A DNA stretch of 5,113 nucleotides from an uncultured Eubacteriales bacterium (lineage in GTDB: Bacteria > Bacillota > Clostridia > Christensenellales > UBA1242). The notes beneath the pieces are model-generated. The model searched no databases and was not told where the DNA came from. It was given only the letters and a program-made list of their open reading frames with translations. A program made the translations under genes and the position numbers. Positions 4,590-5,113 of the stretch are shown here, piece by piece. Within the stretch, counting starts at the first letter, position 1; every line of letters starts with the position of its first letter. The stretch covers positions 2,755 through 7,867 of the forward strand of contig CARBWQ010000032.1 of the NCBI GenBank assembly GCA_948949055.1. Direction: 5' to 3'.

Positions 4590-5113
4590 ATGAATGAACT
4601 TAATTTGAATTGTTATGATATAATAATAATCGGCGCTGGTGTAGCTGGTATAACAGCTGGAATTTATGCAAAGAGGGCAGGTAGAAAAGTTGTTATTGTA
4701 GAACGTATGGCAATAGGTGGTCAGCTTAATTTCGTTGGTAAAATTGCAAATTATACCGGCTTTGCTCAAACTGATGGTCCTTCACTTGTTAGTAGATTGT
4801 ATGAGCAGGTTGAGAGTGGTGGACTTGAAATTATTTATGATGAAGTTATTTCATATAATCTAAAAGGAGAAGAAAAGATAGTTCAATGTAAAAATAAAAC
4901 TTTACAAGCAAAAGCAGTGATTTTGGCACTTGGTAGCAATCCAAAAGAACTTGAAGTATCGGGTGAAAAAGAGTTTAGAGGAAGAGGAGTTAGTTACTGC
5001 GTGCAATGTGATGGCAATTTCTTTAAAAATAAAATTACAGCTGTAATTGGCAGTAATCAATCTGCAATTAACGGCGCAATTTATCTATCAAAATTATGTG
5101 CGAAGGTTTATCT
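4590..5113 (+). CDS. Thioredoxin-reductase-family flavoprotein, 3'-truncated; NADPH motif degenerate
   Basis: Low-molecular-weight thioredoxin reductases use FAD and a CxxC pair to reduce thioredoxin in the cytoplasm. The 174 residues seen here cover the first FAD half and the start of the second nucleotide domain. Visible motifs are the FAD dinucleotide motif YDIIIIGAGVAGITAGIYA (9-27), GGQL (43-46), the NYTGF segment (54-58), ILALGSNPKELEVSGE (111-126) and the redox-active CVQCDG (137-142). The second glycine motif, normally GGGDSAxE, reads GSNQSAIN (154-161). The middle glycine, the acidic D and the E are all lost. That argues against ordinary NADPH use and fits the pyridine-nucleotide-independent, ferredoxin-linked thioredoxin reductases known in clostridia. 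The HRRxxxR motif that would settle this lies past the window. The gene stands alone behind the rpsI terminator. Family membership is firm; electron-donor specificity is inferred, so I give no trxB symbol. Confidence 0.9.
   Translation, partial: MNELNLNCYDIIIIGAGVAGITAGIYAKRAGRKVVIVERMAIGGQLNFVGKIANYTGFAQTDGPSLVSRLYEQVESGGLEIIYDEVISYNLKGEEKIVQCKNKTLQAKAVILALGSNPKELEVSGEKEFRGRGVSYCVQCDGNFFKNKITAVIGSNQSAINGAIYLSKLCAKVY

Noticed and set aside
4509..4769. Minus-strand 86-codon frame between rpsI and the reductase gene
   Set aside because: It runs antisense through the terminator and the conserved FAD-binding region of the reductase, and its product has no recognisable features.

Overview
The window looks like chromosome from an AT-rich, low-GC Gram-positive bacterium (Bacillota). 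The evidence is TTGACA/TATAAT promoters with 17-bp spacers, strong GGAGG-type ribosome binding sites, the standard rplM-rpsI operon and Lys/Asn/Ile-rich proteins. The secreted proteins resemble those of uncultured gut Clostridia, but I cannot name a genus from sequence alone. UGA is used as a stop or not at all, so the standard code fits.

Left half, minus strand (1-3112): a two-gene operon of envelope proteins I do not recognise. The first gene (3112 to 1922, 396 aa) encodes a single-pass membrane protein with an acidic cytoplasmic tail, a lysine-rich stretch, one membrane segment and a beta-rich outer domain. Two bases after its stop begins a second, very long gene (1919 to beyond base 1, at least 639 aa). 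It has a signal or anchor segment, a Ser/Thr/Pro/Asn linker and about three degenerate repeats of roughly 200 residues; a fourth appears to start at the window edge. The close spacing and similar C-terminal strand pattern suggest the two products act together at the cell surface or in the envelope.

Centre (3113-3652): a divergent control region. A near-consensus promoter (3381-3409) drives the envelope operon through an unusually long leader of about 260 nt that contains several hairpins, two of them mutually exclusive. Behind this promoter are phased A-tracts and two similar 12-bp palindromes 20 bp apart. A second near-consensus promoter (3541-3569) faces right and reads through a short structured leader into rplM.

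Right half, plus strand (3653-5113): rplM (L13) and rpsI (S9) overlap by one base and end at a strong intrinsic terminator (4514-4541). A thioredoxin-reductase-family flavoprotein follows (4590 to beyond the window end). It keeps the FAD motif and the CxxC redox pair but has a degraded NADPH-binding glycine motif. That suggests a reductase that does not use pyridine nucleotides, such as the ferredoxin-linked enzymes known in clostridia.
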